64,000 nucleotides of DNA from an uncultured Mollicutes bacterium (GTDB lineage Bacteria > Bacillota_I > Bacilli_A > Acholeplasmatales > Anaeroplasmataceae). Location of the stretch: the NCBI GenBank assembly GCA_945923475.1, contig CAMELE010000006.1, forward strand, positions 1-64,000, read 5' to 3'. This document shows positions 39,177 through 48,165 of this stretch, one piece after another (position 1 is the stretch's first letter; every line of letters begins with the position of its first letter). Under the pieces are notes generated by a model, which saw nothing but the letters and a program-made list of their open reading frames with translations, was not told the origin of the DNA and made no database searches. The position numbers and the translations under genes were made by a program.

Positions 39177-39771
39177 TTACTTCATTCTCCTTTGTAGTTT
39201 CATTACTACTATTGATTATTCTTTGAGCAATCTTTTCTTCTTTATTAAACTTATGTTTTTTATATGCGTTTATAATTGCATTTTTAATCAATACTGCAAT
39301 AGCATCATAAAAGATAAATACAAAGCCTGCAGTAATTGGCTCTATTGCTGGGACTTCAGGTAATGCAAATAAATTAACTACCAAATGATGATATGCTAAA
39401 AAATATAATGTACCATAAATCGGGAACATTATTATAAATGAATAAAAAATATGCAAAAACAATGATAATACACCTTTTCTATTGATAATATATTGCTTAT
39501 ATGTATTATCTCTGCTATTTCTCATTAATCTAACAATATTCTTAACAATATATTCAAGTAATAAAGATAATCCAAATGAAATCCAAATATAATATTGAAC
39601 AGGGGCGCCTGCAGAATCAGGATTAACTAGCGGATTTGCATTGCCAAAAAAGAAAAAGGCAGCAGCTGCTGCCCAATATTTTAGCAGAAGAATCTTAATC
39701 CATGATGGAATTTTCGCTAGCTTATCCGTTTGATAAGGATTAGGCTGTTTTAATTCTTCTTTTTTTTTCAT
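39166..39771 (-). CDS. Uncharacterised membrane protein in pectin operon (201 aa)
   Basis: I do not recognise this family. The protein has a charged N-terminus, an alanine/phenylalanine-rich segment (about 28-42), then hydrophobic helices near 62-82, 102-128 and 146-165, and a basic-acidic C-terminal tail, so about four membrane passes with both ends probably inside. It lies 1 bp after the preceding membrane gene and overlaps the GH28 gene. Membership of a sugar-importer operon suggests an accessory role for the transporter or a cation/energy partner, but this is inference. Confidence 0.75.
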   Translation of the reverse strand: MKKKEELKQPNPYQTDKLAKIPSWIKILLLKYWAAAAAFFFFGNANPLVNPDSAGAPVQYYIWISFGLSLLLEYIVKNIVRLMRNSRDNTYKQYIINRKGVLSLFLHIFYSFIIMFPIYGTLYFLAYHHLVVNLFALPEVPAIEPITAGFVFIFYDAIAVLIKNAIINAYKKHKFNKEEKIAQRIINSSNETTKENEVNEG

Positions 39772-39772
39772 A

Positions 39773-40429
39773 TTATAGCGTTTCCTTCTTATAATTTTTA
39801 TTTATGAAGAAAAATGAACCGATTGTACCAGCAACAGCCAATAAACATGAAATAATAACTGATATGAATGAAATCATACAATCAGAATCTGCATTTAATG
39901 CTGAAATGATAACTTCACTATTATTTGGATCTGGTAATTTTGAACTAATAAATGCTTTGCACCATAAAACTCCGCAAGTAACAAGAATTGCAGTACAAAT
40001 GGTAGCAAAAATTGAAGATTTCAAATTTCTCTTTTTAATAATTCCAAAACCAAATACAACATTTAAACAACCAGCCATTTCAAGAACAAACATCTGAAAT
40101 CCTGTTGAAGTGTAGTCTTTACCTAAAAAGAATGAAGCTTTGATATGAGTTGATAGCATAAATCCAATTAATATAGCAGGAATCATTAAACAAATTCCAA
40201 AAATAATATTTGGATTTTCTGAAATATCACGCTTGAAATCAAATGCAATTCCCTTTAAATACTTCCATAAAGGCTTTAGGATATGAATTAACATCCAATT
40301 ACCAATTACCTTAAAAACGGATTTCTTTTCAAGAGAAACATCTGAAGATTGAGGAGATTCAAGATTTTTGTCTACATTAACTTCTATTTCATCATCATTA
40401 ACTTTAACTTCTATTTTTTTCTCATCCAT
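39773..40429 (-). CDS. Uncharacterised membrane protein in pectin operon (218 aa)
   Basis: An acidic cytosolic N-terminus of about 40 residues (many Glu, Asp, Val and Lys) precedes four hydrophobic segments (around 75-95, 108-128, 138-156 and 185-208). The middle part PNIIFGICLMIPAILIGFML resembles no family I can name. It lies 15 bp behind the ABC ATPase gene and 1 bp before the next membrane gene. Together with its three neighbours it forms a set of small membrane proteins peculiar to this transporter operon. Confidence 0.75.
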   Translation of the reverse strand: MDEKKIEVKVNDDEIEVNVDKNLESPQSSDVSLEKKSVFKVIGNWMLIHILKPLWKYLKGIAFDFKRDISENPNIIFGICLMIPAILIGFMLSTHIKASFFLGKDYTSTGFQMFVLEMAGCLNVVFGFGIIKKRNLKSSIFATICTAILVTCGVLWCKAFISSKLPDPNNSEVIISALNADSDCMISFISVIISCLLAVAGTIGSFFFINKNYKKETL

Positions 40430-40444
40430 TAAAATTAAACCTCC

Positions 40445-41563
40445 TTAATCGTTAATTCTATTTTCTGTTTCAGGATCAAAGAAATGTACCTTTGACATAT
40501 CAAATACACATTCAACTGTTTCACCTGATGCTTGGTCACGATTGTATACTTTTGCAATACAACGTTCATCGCCAAACAAACCATAAACTAAATTATATGC
40601 ACCTAGATGCTCTTCATAATCCAATTTTAAAGTAAATTTACCACCAGGATATTTTGCAAAAGTTGCCTCATCCATATATACATAGTCAGGACGAGATGCC
40701 ATTATAACTTGTTTTCCTACATATCCCTTATTCTTGATACTTTCAAACATATCTGGCTCAATTGTTAAAACTGTACCACTTGATGTATGAGTAAATGTAC
40801 CATCTTCATTAATAATACCCTTATAGAAATTCATAGGAGGGGTACCAATAAATCCAGCAACGAATAGATTAACTGGATTATCAAACATCTCTTTTGGAGA
40901 TGAGCACTGTTGAATATATCCATCTTTCATTACAACAATTCGATCAGCTAAAGTTAAAGCCTCAATTTGGTCATGTGTTACATAAATAAATGTAGCATTC
41001 AATTGATGATGCAATTGAGATAATTCCTTACGCATTGATGCACGAAGCTTAGCATCTAGATTTGAAAGAGGTTCATCTAGTAAATAAACTACTGGATTAC
41101 GAACAATAGCACGTCCAACAGCAACACGTTGACGTTGACCACCTGATAATTGTTTAGGTTTACGATTCAAATATGGAATTAAACCTAGCATTTCTGCTGC
41201 AGCCATAACTCTTTTATGAATTTCATCTGAATCTATCTTTCTAATTAATAATGAGAAAGCAAGATTATGATAAACAGTCATATGAGCGTATAGGGCATAG
41301 TTTTGGAAAACCATCGCAATATTACGATCTCTAGGAGCCACATCATTACATAATTTTCCATTTATCCACAATTCACCACTTGAAATCTCTTCAAGACCTG
41401 CAATCATACGAAGTGTTGTTGATTTACCACAACCAGAAGGTCCAGCCATTACAATGAATTCGCCATCCTTAATATCAAGGTTAAAATCAAAAACAGCTTG
41501 AGCACCATTTGGATAAATTTTATTAACATTTTTTAAACTAATTATACTATTTTGATTTTCCAT
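40445..41563 (-). CDS. MsmX/UgpC-type sugar ABC transporter ATPase
   Basis: This CUT1-family ATPase energises carbohydrate importers. It has Walker A GPSGCGKSTTLRMIAGLE near residue 36, the Q-loop FQNYALYAHM, signature LSGGQRQRVAVGRAI, Walker B VYLLDEPLSNLDAKLR, and the C-terminal regulatory domain typical of MsmX/UgpC (residues 240-372). The start is the ATG at 41563, just after GGAGG; an in-frame GTG at 41575 is within that site. In many Bacillota one MsmX serves several importers; here it is encoded inside the importer operon. Confidence 0.93.
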   Translation of the reverse strand: MENQNSIISLKNVNKIYPNGAQAVFDFNLDIKDGEFIVMAGPSGCGKSTTLRMIAGLEEISSGELWINGKLCNDVAPRDRNIAMVFQNYALYAHMTVYHNLAFSLLIRKIDSDEIHKRVMAAAEMLGLIPYLNRKPKQLSGGQRQRVAVGRAIVRNPVVYLLDEPLSNLDAKLRASMRKELSQLHHQLNATFIYVTHDQIEALTLADRIVVMKDGYIQQCSSPKEMFDNPVNLFVAGFIGTPPMNFYKGIINEDGTFTHTSSGTVLTIEPDMFESIKNKGYVGKQVIMASRPDYVYMDEATFAKYPGGKFTLKLDYEEHLGAYNLVYGLFGDERCIAKVYNRDQASGETVECVFDMSKVHFFDPETENRIND

Positions 41564-41574
41564 AATGGCCTCCA

Positions 41575-42183
41575 CTATTTATTAATTGATTGTAAATAAG
41601 CATTTAGTTTCTTTTGCTTTATATAACAAATAACACCTGAAGAAATAAAACATGCAGCGGCAATTAATAACATAACAACTAATAGTACACCTCTAAATAT
41701 ACCATTATTCCATAAATAACCAGTTTGAACAATAGCATCCTGTGTATCATTTAGCTTTCCAATTATAGTTGCACCAAGAACTTTACTATACTTTTGTGAA
41801 GCAGCAGAGTAAACATCTGCAACACTTCCAGGTTCAGTCTTTATAAAGTGACTAAATTTGGCATAATTTACAATTAACATTAATGGGTATATAAAAATTC
41901 TAGCAATACATACTCCACCTAATCCATACATCATATATGAATAATTTTTTGAATAAGTTTTAACCTTTTCTGCTGATAAAAAGCCTAATAAAAATACAAG
42001 AATATTAATTAATACTATAACAAGTGTAAGAATTGAAGAAGGTGATAGGGAGTTTAAGCTTATAAAGCAAACTGCAACACTTAAAACTATACCTATTAAG
42101 CCTAATTTATAAGATAGGCTATTATTGGTATAACGCATTTTCTCCAAATGTAACTGTTCAAGAGAAACATCTTTATTATCCAT
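41575..42183 (-). CDS. Uncharacterised membrane protein in pectin operon (202 aa)
   Basis: I recognise no family. The 202-residue protein has four hydrophobic helices (about 27-45, 50-70, 85-107 and 160-188) and a soluble loop of about 50 residues between the third and fourth. The ATG at 42183 lies nine bases after AAGGAGG, and in-frame TTG codons upstream overlap that site. It overlaps the preceding gene by a few bases and ends next to the ATPase gene. It shares layout with the 241-residue neighbour (paired helices, an outer loop, a final helix), suggesting a related pair. Confidence 0.75.
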   Translation of the reverse strand: MDNKDVSLEQLHLEKMRYTNNSLSYKLGLIGIVLSVAVCFISLNSLSPSSILTLVIVLINILVFLLGFLSAEKVKTYSKNYSYMMYGLGGVCIARIFIYPLMLIVNYAKFSHFIKTEPGSVADVYSAASQKYSKVLGATIIGKLNDTQDAIVQTGYLWNNGIFRGVLLVVMLLIAAACFISSGVICYIKQKKLNAYLQSINK

Positions 42184-42901
42184 TAATAACAACCTCCTTA
42201 TTTTCTAGACTTGTCTGTTTATACTTCAAAACTGAAAAAACAGCAATTCCAACACAAAATACAATGTATATTGCAGGCACAATTATTCCAATCAAGCAAT
42301 TAGATGCTGAATATTGAGAAACACCAGCTGATTGTCCACCGATATCACAAGCTTTATAGTAAATATCTACATCATGAGTAATACTATTCAAATCAGAATA
42401 TAGAAGTATTGAACGAACTATCGTTACAATTGACAAAACAATACCAATAATACCAGTTCCAACTCCACATACTAAATTAGAAATATAATATTTCTTTCTA
42501 CTAAAGCAACCAACAATACCACAAACAGCAGTTAAAGCAAGCATAAACAAGCCAGAATAGAAAATCAAATTATTTACGCTTTGAATATTAAACCATAAAT
42601 CGCGGTAATATTTTAATCCAGATGCTTGGTCAGGATATAATAAAGTTTTGATTAATTCATCTGCAGTTTTATATCCAAAAACACTAATTGCTTCATTCTT
42701 TGTTGATGGTTTTTTGTAAACAATACTAATTTTTGTTGTTAAAGTAGTCCAAAAGCCTTGATCTTCGACACCCTTTTGAGCCTTCAAAAGAGTCCAAGAC
42801 GAATGAACAAAACATAAACTAGCAATTATTAGTGCAGCAGATGCAATTAGAAAAGCAAAAAATATTGCTTTTTGAATTTTTTTATTATTTATAATTTTCA
42901 T
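42176..42901 (-). CDS. Uncharacterised membrane protein in pectin operon (241 aa)
   Basis: This 241-residue protein starts with a membrane helix (about 11-33), then an extracytoplasmic loop of about 75 residues, helices near 108-130 and 142-165, a second loop and a final helix near 205-228. Tyr- and Ser-rich outer loops suggest surface exposure. No known family is evident. It is the first gene after the substrate-binding lipoprotein and follows an intergenic hairpin, so its expression is probably below that of the lipoprotein. Confidence 0.75.
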   Translation of the reverse strand: MKIINNKKIQKAIFFAFLIASAALIIASLCFVHSSWTLLKAQKGVEDQGFWTTLTTKISIVYKKPSTKNEAISVFGYKTADELIKTLLYPDQASGLKYYRDLWFNIQSVNNLIFYSGLFMLALTAVCGIVGCFSRKKYYISNLVCGVGTGIIGIVLSIVTIVRSILLYSDLNSITHDVDIYYKACDIGGQSAGVSQYSASNCLIGIIVPAIYIVFCVGIAVFSVLKYKQTSLENKEVVING

Positions 42902-42921
42902 ATTCTGCCTCCATAAAAATC

Positions 42922-42957
42922 TGGTATAGAAAGGCTACTGATAGTCTCTCTATACCA
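42922..42957 (-). terminator. Partial terminator after the substrate-binding protein gene
   Basis: TGGTATAGA/TCTATACCA arms (42922-42930 with 42949-42957) with further inner pairing form a stable hairpin followed by ATTTTTA on the minus strand. It lies between the lipoprotein gene and the next operon gene, a usual place for a hairpin that stabilises the upstream message and reduces read-through. Confidence 0.65.
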
Positions 42958-42970
42958 TATAAATAATTAA

Positions 42971-45244
42971 TTAATTTTTTGCATAGTATGCATCTTCATA
43001 TGCTTTAACATATGTTGATTTTACTTTTGCAAAGTTTTCTTTATAGCTATCGAATGATGTTCCAGTAACTGCAATTACTTCAGCTGCAGATTTACCTGAA
43101 ATAATCCATCTACAATATACAACTTTACCATCTGCACTTTTGTCGTCTTTCCAGAAATTATCTACTGGAGTATTTGCTTTTTCATTTTGAATAGCTGTTT
43201 GATCCTGAGCAGTAATTGCAAATACAGTTGGAACTGAATAGAAGAATAAATTATCAGGATTAATTGAACTACCAACAGTTGAAGCGCAAATTAAACCACC
43301 ATCTTGAATTGCAGCATTTAATTTTTCTAGACCAGCCTTAGCTTTTAATGATAATGTTGATTGATAATCAACTCCATCAGAACGAAGATGTCCAACACCT
43401 TGAGTAGATCCTACATAACCACGCATAAAGTTATTCCAGTTTCCTTGGAACTTATCATTATTTGTTTCACCAAGACTAGCATTTAATACCTTATCAGACC
43501 ATTTAACAACATCTTGACCATTTACTTTCATAGTACCAGCACCAGCAACACGATTACCATTTGCATCATATTGAGTTACAGCTGCACGATAATTAGTATC
43601 ATTTGGACCATAATCTTGAATATCAGCACCTTCTGGCATCCATAAGTAATCAGCTACAGCACAAGCTGCATCAACATCAGCAGTAACTGGCATAGCCCAA
43701 CCACCTGTCTTTAAAGATCTATTATCTTCAGTAAAATGATAATAGCCAGTAGAAGCTTCACCATCATTCCAATTAACAACTGGAGGTAGCATTGCAATCA
43801 TGTCAGATACAGAGTTTTTATTTACATCTGAATTATATACAGTTGAAGTTGCATTATAATCGTATAAAGCAAAAGTAGTACCTTCTTTAACGCATTGAGC
43901 TCTCCATTCAGTCTTAACTGCACCATTACCACCAATAAATTCAGCTGGGAAGAAGCCCTCATTATATAATACATTTAATCTATCAAGATTTTCATATGAA
44001 GAATCTTCAATTCTCATATCATGAAGATTTCCTTCATTATCAAAGTATAATTTACCTGATTCAGCAGAAACACCACGTTGTCCCCAAATATTCATGAATT
44101 CAGTCATTTGCTTTAATCGATTTCCTTCACCAGTTCTTGGAACAAATGCATATAAGTTTTGATCTTTTCCAGTTAAATATTGAGCATTATTAACAACACA
44201 ACGCATTAATGCGATTAAATCGTCAGCATTGTAGCAAGCATATTGAGATGTGAAAATTTCAGAATACTTAGCATATAATTTTCCTTGACCAACATATTTG
44301 CCATAAACATCTTGAAGATGCTCTCTTAAAGATTGAACATAAGTTTTACCATTCTTAGTAGAAAGTTCATTCTGCTTAGCAACTGCAGATTTTGAATATG
44401 TAACAGTTACTGATTTTCCACCACCAAGATCAATTTTTTCATTAGTCATAGAAGGAACAGCAGCTTGGAATGCACCTGGATTAGTTCCTTTTGCAGGGCT
44501 TTCACTTAGTCCAGCAACTTCATCAGTATCTAGTAACTTCTCAATATAAGCTTGATTCATTAGCCACATTTTTTCAACATTGTTATATCCATCAAAATAT
44601 GGTAAGAAATATACTTTACCATTGGCAGCTTTCATTGATCTCCATAATGCTCCATCAAGACCACCTTGAGTATCTAGCCATGTCTTAAAGTTAGGAAGCT
44701 TACCAGCTTCGACAAGAGCACCAATATCTTGAAGCTTTCCATTGTTTACAGCAGTAGTATAACCATGTGATGAACCCATACCATCAACCATAATAAGATC
44801 GATTCCACCAAATCCTTTATTAATGTCCTCATTGTAAGCAGCCCATTCTGCTTTGGCATCCTTCTTAGATACATCTGTAACATCTTCAATAGTACCATTA
44901 AGATTTTTTGCTATTGCTTGCCATGAAGGAAGAATGTTTCCCTTAATTAAAGATTCTCCACCAAGACCTGTTACAGCTGTTGCTCCTTGATAAGAAGGAG
45001 TTAAGTGTAATCCTGATGTAGTATAGTGAACACTTAATTGAACTGACTTTCCACCAAGATTTCCTTTTGTATATTTTAATGTGCTACCACCTGTTGTAGT
45101 AGTTGAACCACCTGCTGTAGTAGTTGAACCGCCAGCTGTAGTTCCACCTGCTGTAGTTGTATTATTTCCTCCAGAACATGCAACTACAGTTAATGCTGAG
45201 GCAGCAAGTGCGCCTGCAGCTAAAACTTTACCTAATTTTTTCAT
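42971..45244 (-). CDS. Large sugar-binding lipoprotein of the pectin ABC importer
   Basis: The 757-residue protein has a lipoprotein signal (lipobox TVVAC, Cys23) and then a low-complexity linker of repeated Thr, Gly and Ala (about 25-55). The rest resembles a large extracellular solute-binding protein of the LplA/YtcQ class used with LplB/LplC permeases for pectin- or rhamnogalacturonan-derived oligosaccharides, although at 757 residues it is longer than the usual 500-560. A segment rich in aromatic residues (VYFLPYFDGYNNVEKMW) near 200 fits a sugar site. A hairpin follows it. Substrate is inferred from the operon enzymes. Confidence 0.85.
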   Translation of the reverse strand: MKKLGKVLAAGALAASALTVVACSGGNNTTTAGGTTAGGSTTTAGGSTTTTGGSTLKYTKGNLGGKSVQLSVHYTTSGLHLTPSYQGATAVTGLGGESLIKGNILPSWQAIAKNLNGTIEDVTDVSKKDAKAEWAAYNEDINKGFGGIDLIMVDGMGSSHGYTTAVNNGKLQDIGALVEAGKLPNFKTWLDTQGGLDGALWRSMKAANGKVYFLPYFDGYNNVEKMWLMNQAYIEKLLDTDEVAGLSESPAKGTNPGAFQAAVPSMTNEKIDLGGGKSVTVTYSKSAVAKQNELSTKNGKTYVQSLREHLQDVYGKYVGQGKLYAKYSEIFTSQYACYNADDLIALMRCVVNNAQYLTGKDQNLYAFVPRTGEGNRLKQMTEFMNIWGQRGVSAESGKLYFDNEGNLHDMRIEDSSYENLDRLNVLYNEGFFPAEFIGGNGAVKTEWRAQCVKEGTTFALYDYNATSTVYNSDVNKNSVSDMIAMLPPVVNWNDGEASTGYYHFTEDNRSLKTGGWAMPVTADVDAACAVADYLWMPEGADIQDYGPNDTNYRAAVTQYDANGNRVAGAGTMKVNGQDVVKWSDKVLNASLGETNNDKFQGNWNNFMRGYVGSTQGVGHLRSDGVDYQSTLSLKAKAGLEKLNAAIQDGGLICASTVGSSINPDNLFFYSVPTVFAITAQDQTAIQNEKANTPVDNFWKDDKSADGKVVYCRWIISGKSAAEVIAVTGTSFDSYKENFAKVKSTYVKAYEDAYYAKN

Positions 45245-45270
45245 TTTTTTTCTCCTTTTTTTCTTTTTTT

Positions 45271-46137
45271 CTATTCTTTAACTCCACCAAGATTTACACC
45301 TGCAGCAAAATACTTTTGCATTTGAGGATATAAAATCAAGATTGGAATGATAGAACAAATTATCATCGCGAACTTCCATGAATCTTGCGCATAATCCGCA
45401 AGGTCAGTACCTTCACCATTATTTTCAATCATTTCGCGCATATAAACTTGTAATGGTTTATCTTCATCTTTTGCTAATAGCAATGATGCCCAATAATATC
45501 CATTCCAACGAGCTAGTGCATAAAACATTGTTACAGTCGCTATAGTTGATTTAGACATTGGAACATATATTTTTGTTAATAATTGGAATTCAGTAGCACC
45601 ATCAATTGTTGCTGCTTCTTCTATTTCTGAAGGAACACCCTTAAATCCATTTCTTAGCAAAATGATATTATAAGCATTGAATCCTAAACCAAAAATAAAT
45701 CCATACTTGTTATCAATATTCATATCTTTAAAGTTTTGATATGTAGCAATCAAACCGGCATTAAACCACATTGTAAATGTCAACAAGAAATTGAATCCTC
45801 TTCCCCACATTAATCTTGACTTTGACAATGCATATGCACCAGTAATTGCAACAAGCATTGAAACTAAAGTTCCATAGAATGTTAAGAATAAGGTATTACA
45901 ATAAGCTAACCAGAACATCTTATCTGAAATTACAGCCTTTACCGCATTCAAATTTATACCTATATGGCCATTAACAATAGGCCAAAGTACGACATTACCA
46001 CTTTCACCTGCAGCTTTATCAGATAAAGCGACAGCCAAGCAGTAAATTAATGGATAAAGACACATAAGAGCAAATAGAGTCAGCAATACATACGCAAAAA
46101 CTTTAAAAATTATCTCACTTTTATCAAGTCTTTTCAT
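45271..46137 (-). CDS. LplC-type ABC sugar permease
   Basis: A 288-residue permease with six predicted membrane helices. The cytosolic coupling motif EAATIDGATEFQLLTKIYVPMSKSTIAT (EAA loop) is clear near residue 175. The closing segment FAAGVNLGGVKE is typical of LplC/YtcP-type permeases of oligo-uronide importers. It sits 9 bp after the LplB-type gene and just before the binding protein. Confidence 0.92.
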   Translation of the reverse strand: MKRLDKSEIIFKVFAYVLLTLFALMCLYPLIYCLAVALSDKAAGESGNVVLWPIVNGHIGINLNAVKAVISDKMFWLAYCNTLFLTFYGTLVSMLVAITGAYALSKSRLMWGRGFNFLLTFTMWFNAGLIATYQNFKDMNIDNKYGFIFGLGFNAYNIILLRNGFKGVPSEIEEAATIDGATEFQLLTKIYVPMSKSTIATVTMFYALARWNGYYWASLLLAKDEDKPLQVYMREMIENNGEGTDLADYAQDSWKFAMIICSIIPILILYPQMQKYFAAGVNLGGVKE

Positions 46138-46146
46138 AATTACCTC

Positions 46147-47169
46147 CTAGAACAATGACGTATCTGACACACGTCTAGATATTGCATTTGCTCCAAGAAC
46201 TAAGCACATTGCAATCAATGAATTAAATAAATCCGCTGCTGTACCTAACATATAGTTAGTTGATGTTCCATCACCTTGCTGTTGACGATAAACGAATGTT
46301 GAAATAACATCTGCGGTTTCATAGCTTGCAGTATTGTACAATAACATTACTTTCTCGTAACCTATATTAAGGATTTGACCAATACGCATAATCAACATTA
46401 TTGATAAGGTTGGAGCCATTGCAGGTAGAGTAACATATCTGATTTGCTGTAATTTGCTTGCCCCATCAATCTTTGCTGCTTCATAGTTTGTTGGTGAAAT
46501 CGCTAATACAGCCGCGAAATAAACAATTGAACCATAACCAGAAGCTTCCCAAACACCAGAAATTTGATAAATAGGTCTAAAGAACTTATATGTACTCAAA
46601 ATATTTTGTCCAGGAGTAATCCAATTAAATGCCAAGAACATCTTTGTTAAAAGACCATTAGATCCAACTGTATCCATTCCCTCCATTACACCTTCTGTCT
46701 TACACCAAAGAGTGATAATTGAAGTCGTAACTACAGTTGATAAGAATTTTGGCAAGTATGTGCACACTTGTAGTACAGAACGATATCCATATGACTTTAT
46801 CTCACTAAATAATAAAGCTAAGAAAATTGGAATAGGAAATCCAAATACAAGACCATACATACTATTTACGAATGTATTACGTAAAGCTCTCCAGAAATCA
46901 TTATTTTGGAATAATTGCTTAATATACATCAATCCGTACCATGAATCCTGCATTACGATAACGCCTTCATCATTAAACTTAAACGCTTGAAGTACACCCT
47001 TAATTGGAAGATATTTGAATAAAAACATAAATACAAGCAATGGTACAAGCAATGCATAAAGACGCCAATCCTTAAGTAACTCCTTACCAACACGCTTCCA
47101 TTTTGTACGTTCTAGTTCATCTAGTATTTCCTCGCTTGTCTTCGCTGAATTTAAAGACATAGCAAACAC
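46147..47169 (-). CDS. LplB-type ABC sugar permease
   Basis: A 340-residue permease with a cytosolic N-terminus of about 35 residues and six helices. The coupling loop NYEAAKIDGASKLQQIRYVTLPAMAPTLSIML is present near residue 235, and GYEKVMLLYNTASYETADVISTFVYR is characteristic of LplB/YteP-type permeases. The start is uncertain: a GTG at 47169 lies very close to AAAGG, and an ATG at 47160 lies 12 bases from it. It pairs with the downstream permease. Confidence 0.92.
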   Translation of the reverse strand: MFAMSLNSAKTSEEILDELERTKWKRVGKELLKDWRLYALLVPLLVFMFLFKYLPIKGVLQAFKFNDEGVIVMQDSWYGLMYIKQLFQNNDFWRALRNTFVNSMYGLVFGFPIPIFLALLFSEIKSYGYRSVLQVCTYLPKFLSTVVTTSIITLWCKTEGVMEGMDTVGSNGLLTKMFLAFNWITPGQNILSTYKFFRPIYQISGVWEASGYGSIVYFAAVLAISPTNYEAAKIDGASKLQQIRYVTLPAMAPTLSIMLIMRIGQILNIGYEKVMLLYNTASYETADVISTFVYRQQQGDGTSTNYMLGTAADLFNSLIAMCLVLGANAISRRVSDTSLF

Positions 47170-47183
47170 GCACCTTTCTTTTT

Positions 47184-47825
47184 TTATTTTTTTGTATAAT
47201 ATTGTTTCTCGTTTTCCTGCTCTTCTTTCTTTTTAAGAAGTTTTTCCTTAACATCGGCTAAAACCTCTTGCTTTGAAAGAATAAAGGTACCTACTAGTAA
47301 TGCTAAATATCCAAAAATGTTATATAGAAGCATTCCGAGACATCTGGCCCAGAAATCATTTAACGAGAAAGTCCCACCACTCATTAAGCTTCCAATTAAT
47401 GAATATAAAACACATACTAATAAATTAACGAATACTATAGTTCCTAACATGCCTAACATAGAGCCATAATCTTTATACAATTCCCGAGTTCCCTTTTTTT
47501 TATACCATAAAAATGATACAAGAACAGCAAGTGTAGAAATCATAGTAAAGATAAAACTTGATAAATCATAAGTTGCTCTATAATTAATTGCATTTAATAC
47601 AAATCTCCCCATCAAAAAGTTAGCAAGTGTATTAAAAGGAACGACAATAATACCTAACAATCCCCATCTTGTAACAGCAACTAATGTCAACAACAATCCC
47701 AAGACGGGAAAAGGTCTGATAGTAGGAATAAACAAATTTACACACGGAGTCGTCAGCAACTCGATGGCAAAGGATAAAATGCATAATATAAGCAAATCAA
47801 TAATACGATATGTCTTAAATTTCAT
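47184..47825 (-). CDS. Uncharacterised membrane protein leading the pectin operon
   Basis: This protein of about 213 residues has five to six membrane helices and a long charged C-terminal tail (KEKLLKKKEEQEN). The region RPFPVLGLLLTLVAVTRWGLLG, then NTLANFLMGRFV, resembles S-components of ECF vitamin transporters, but I cannot be sure. The ATG at 47825 is preferred to an in-frame TTG at 47852; the ribosome site is poorly placed for either. It is the first gene of the ten-gene operon, behind the promoter at 47974-48002. Confidence 0.65.
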   Translation of the reverse strand: MKFKTYRIIDLLILCILSFAIELLTTPCVNLFIPTIRPFPVLGLLLTLVAVTRWGLLGIIVVPFNTLANFLMGRFVLNAINYRATYDLSSFIFTMISTLAVLVSFLWYKKKGTRELYKDYGSMLGMLGTIVFVNLLVCVLYSLIGSLMSGGTFSLNDFWARCLGMLLYNIFGYLALLVGTFILSKQEVLADVKEKLLKKKEEQENEKQYYTKK

Positions 47826-47973
47826 TCCCTTTACGATTCCTTCCTTTTGCAATCACTAAATATTACTTGTTATGTATTACCGAAAATAAAAAGTTCACAT
47901 TAAAGTCTTTTGCAAGCATTATTTTTTTATTAAAGCTTCCAATAAACAATAACATGCTTTTTATACATTACAT

Positions 47974-48002
47974 ATTCTATCACTTATGAAAACGCTAGTC
48001 AA
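47974..48002 (-). promoter_or_regulatory. Promoter of the pectin transport operon
   Basis: TTGACT (48002-47997), exactly 17 bp, TAGAAT (47979-47974) on the minus strand. The operator-like sequence at 47987-48001 overlaps the -35 and spacer, so a bound regulator would block polymerase. The resulting leader is about 140 nt and can form a long-range stem (47914-47923 with about 47948-47959). Confidence 0.7.
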
Positions 48003-48046
48003 CAATTTAATGAAAACTTTTTCATAAAAATTGCAAACGCTTTTCA
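47987..48046. promoter_or_regulatory. Three phased LacI/cre-like operators in the divergent pectin promoter
   Basis: Three related imperfect palindromes occur in the 312-bp gap between the transport operon and the pectin methylesterase gene: TGAAAACGCTAGTCA (47987-48001), ATGAAAACTTTTTCAT (48010-48025) and TGCAAACGCTTTTCA (48032-48046). Starts are 21-24 bp apart, about two helical turns. They resemble LacI-family or CcpA sites. The rest of this gap (48047-48165) is AT-rich and holds the pme promoter region. Confidence 0.6.
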
Positions 48047-48134
48047 TAATAAAATGATTAATATAAAAATCGTATGTTTTTTTTATAAAAACGCATTGAT
48101 TATGTATCTTTTTTTAAGATTATGTGCTATTTTA

Positions 48135-48147
48135 TATAATATATAAT
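48135..48147 (+). promoter_or_regulatory. Probable -10 region of the pectin methylesterase gene
   Basis: Two overlapping TATAAT hexamers (48135-48140 and 48142-48147) lie 19-26 bp before the start codon. No good -35 is seen, which would fit an activator- or regulator-dependent promoter. Confidence 0.4.
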
Positions 48148-48165
48148 GATTAGGAGATATCATAT

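Noticed and set aside
40445-41563. MsmX-type ATPase as part of an unrelated drug-export ABC system
   Set aside because: Its C-terminal regulatory domain and the neighbouring LplB/LplC permeases and binding protein identify a CUT1 sugar importer.
45060-45165. Short direct repeats that could look like a CRISPR or tandem repeat array
   Set aside because: They are the codons of the Thr/Gly/Ala linker of the binding lipoprotein; repeat units are far too short for CRISPR and lie in frame.
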